64,000 nt of DNA from Psychrobacter phenylpyruvicus DSM 7000 = NBRC 102152. Lineage in GTDB: Bacteria > Pseudomonadota > Gammaproteobacteria > Pseudomonadales > Moraxellaceae. Location: the NCBI RefSeq assembly GCF_000685805.1, contig NZ_JMKP01000012.1, forward strand, positions 1 through 64,000. The letters run 5' to 3'. A model generated the notes under the pieces. It made no database searches, was not told the origin of the DNA, and saw nothing but the letters and a program-made list of their open reading frames with translations. Position numbers and translations under genes: made by a program. Shown here piece by piece: positions 62,796 through 64,000 of the stretch. How positions within the stretch are numbered: the stretch's first letter is position 1; every line of letters begins with the position of its first letter.

Positions 62796-64000
62796 CTAGC
62801 TTCTATATTGTTTCCACTCACGGCGTAAGACAGAGAAGCTCTCAAAGGTAACCATAATGGTAGCAATTAAAATGATGATGTCCATCACTATTAACAGCCA
62901 GTTACCCTCTAAGTAGAAGCTCTTCAACTGAAGAATTAAAGCAAACACTGCCATTATCAATAAGAAAGTCAGTGGCGCTAAGGTATACCAAACGGTTTTT
63001 CCTTTGCGTAATAAAATCACTGTGACAATCATCAAGGTTAAAGCCGCCATTAACTGGTTCGTTGTACCGAACAACGGCCAGATGATCATACCACCAGAAC
63101 CATCGATACCACCGGCGCCAAAGGCGATTAATAGACAGGTACCTACTGCCAGTAAGGTAGCAACCACACCTTTTTTCAAGGCAGGCAAGTTATAGACTTC
63201 ACCAAACTCTTGGAAGATATAGCGCTGTAAGCGAACCCCAGTATCCATTGTGGTCCCAGCAAATAACGCGGCCATTACCGTTAAAATGGTTTGTGATAGG
63301 ACAATTTCAATCCCCATACCATTATTTAAAATAGTGGCACCACCATCAATGAAAGCACCAATTGAGCCATCACCGAATTTTTGATAGATACCTTCCCACT
63401 CCGCTAAAGTTGCGAAGCCGGCTGTGGTTGCCAATACCGCACCCAGTGCTAGTAAACCTTCACCTACTGCTCCAAAGTATCCTACAAAACGTACATCTTC
63501 TTCTTTATCAATCTGCTTAGAAGTTGTACCGGTAGAGACCAGACCATGGAAGCCAGAGATGGCACCGCAAGCAATCGTTACGAATAACAATGGCATAATT
63601 GATGGTGTATCGGCAGGCAAGTTATGGTTAAGTGCAGGTGCCACGATATCGGGTGTGGCCAATAAGATAGCACCAAATAATAGGATTAACCCCACAAACA
63701 ACTGAAGACCATTAATGTAGTCTCTAGGCTGTAGAAGCATCCAAACAGGTAATAATGAGGCGACCGCAGCATATATAAATAAGAAGATAATCCAAACGGC
63801 GTTATCAGGTAACCCAAACATAGTTTCAGGCAACACCACTGGCACTAGAGTGCCTATATAAATCAGACCGTATAAGGCAATTACCCCAAAAATAGACACC
63901 AAAGCCAGATTCATCTTAAAGCGATAAATACACTGACCGATGATAAAGGCGACGACTAAAGCACCCCAGACTGGAATAACTGCTGTCGGCGTTTTAATCA
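62796..64000 (-). CDS. cstA: Carbon starvation protein CstA-family transporter (5' end outside window)
   Basis: The minus frame is open from the window edge; residues upstream of the first internal Met (63914) continue in frame (PTAVIPVWGALVVAFIIGQCIYRFK), so this is the C-terminal 400 residues of a longer protein. Marks: ACGAISGFHGLVSTGTTSKQI, VGYFGAVGEGLLALGAVLATTAGF, FAGTTMDTGVRLQRYIFQEFG, and WPLFGTTNQLMAALTLMIVTVILL, all conserved in CstA/BtsT pyruvate or peptide transporters. The C-terminus is short, as in the compact CstA branch. Confidence 0.93.
   Translation of the reverse strand, partial: IKTPTAVIPVWGALVVAFIIGQCIYRFKMNLALVSIFGVIALYGLIYIGTLVPVVLPETMFGLPDNAVWIIFLFIYAAVASLLPVWMLLQPRDYINGLQLFVGLILLFGAILLATPDIVAPALNHNLPADTPSIMPLLFVTIACGAISGFHGLVSTGTTSKQIDKEEDVRFVGYFGAVGEGLLALGAVLATTAGFATLAEWEGIYQKFGDGSIGAFIDGGATILNNGMGIEIVLSQTILTVMAALFAGTTMDTGVRLQRYIFQEFGEVYNLPALKKGVVATLLAVGTCLLIAFGAGGIDGSGGMIIWPLFGTTNQLMAALTLMIVTVILLRKGKTVWYTLAPLTFLLIMAVFALILQLKSFYLEGNWLLIVMDIIILIATIMVTFESFSVLRREWKQYRS

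Noticed and set aside
1-64000. CRISPR arrays, tRNA or rRNA genes
   Set aside because: No regularly spaced direct repeats, cloverleaf-like stretches or rRNA-like conserved segments were recognised by eye; a covariance-model scan would be needed to exclude small RNAs.

Overview
The window looks like chromosome from a low-to-mid GC gammaproteobacterium of the Moraxellaceae, most likely Psychrobacter. This is an inference from protein resemblance, AT-rich intergenic DNA, the prpB-prpC-acnD-prpF methylcitrate operon, the PHA locus and the short U-tailed hairpins between genes. No rRNA, tRNA or CRISPR array was recognised.

Region 1 (1-25.5 kb) is an iron-acquisition island next to the remains of an IS982-type insertion sequence. 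Nearly everything is on the minus strand. Read from high to low coordinates, an fhuC-fhuD-fhuB-type ABC importer (21.4-17.5 kb) is followed by a biosynthetic locus: diaminobutyrate aminotransferase, diaminobutyrate decarboxylase, NIS synthetase 1, N-hydroxylase, N-acyltransferase, MFS exporter, NIS synthetases 2 and 3, an RraA-like protein and a TonB-dependent receptor. Together these would make, export and recover a hydroxamate-citrate siderophore built on 1,3-diaminopropane. A siderophore-interacting (reductase-type) protein with an N-terminal DUF2470-like domain is divergent from fhuC. Candidate Fur boxes lie upstream of the aminotransferase, synthetase 2, the receptor and the fhuC/reductase divergent pair. 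Three synthetases instead of two, plus the RraA-like gene, suggest a product more complex than schizokinen or rhizobactin 1021.

Region 2 (23-32.4 kb) holds an amine-oxidase-like flavoprotein, a bile-acid/sodium symporter family protein and an accessory block of orphan polymorphic-toxin (CdiA-type) pieces. One is a frameshifted filamentous-haemagglutinin tail ending in what looks like an alpha/beta-hydrolase toxin with a small two-TM candidate immunity protein. A second is an orphan C-terminal fragment followed by another candidate immunity gene. Small proteins of uncertain role follow.

Region 3 (32.4-47.6 kb) is carbon metabolism and transport: a DUF779 protein, AdhP-type alcohol dehydrogenase and aldehyde dehydrogenase (minus strand); then on the plus strand two tandem Nramp-like transporters lacking the canonical metal-site residues, a lipoprotein, a LysR regulator and prpB-prpC-acnD-prpF for propionyl-CoA disposal.

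Region 4 (47.7-54.8 kb) holds an ABC exporter, an ElaA-like acetyltransferase with a membrane tail, a DUF2868 membrane protein paired with a DUF3482 GTPase, and a convergent pair made of a small Cys-Cys-ending protein and an ArsA-type ATPase.

Region 5 (55.1-62.7 kb) is a polyhydroxyalkanoate locus: phaB, phasin, phaC, a DUF3141 hydrolase-like protein and a class III CoA-transferase. A cstA-family transporter, cut by the window edge, closes the window on the minus strand.
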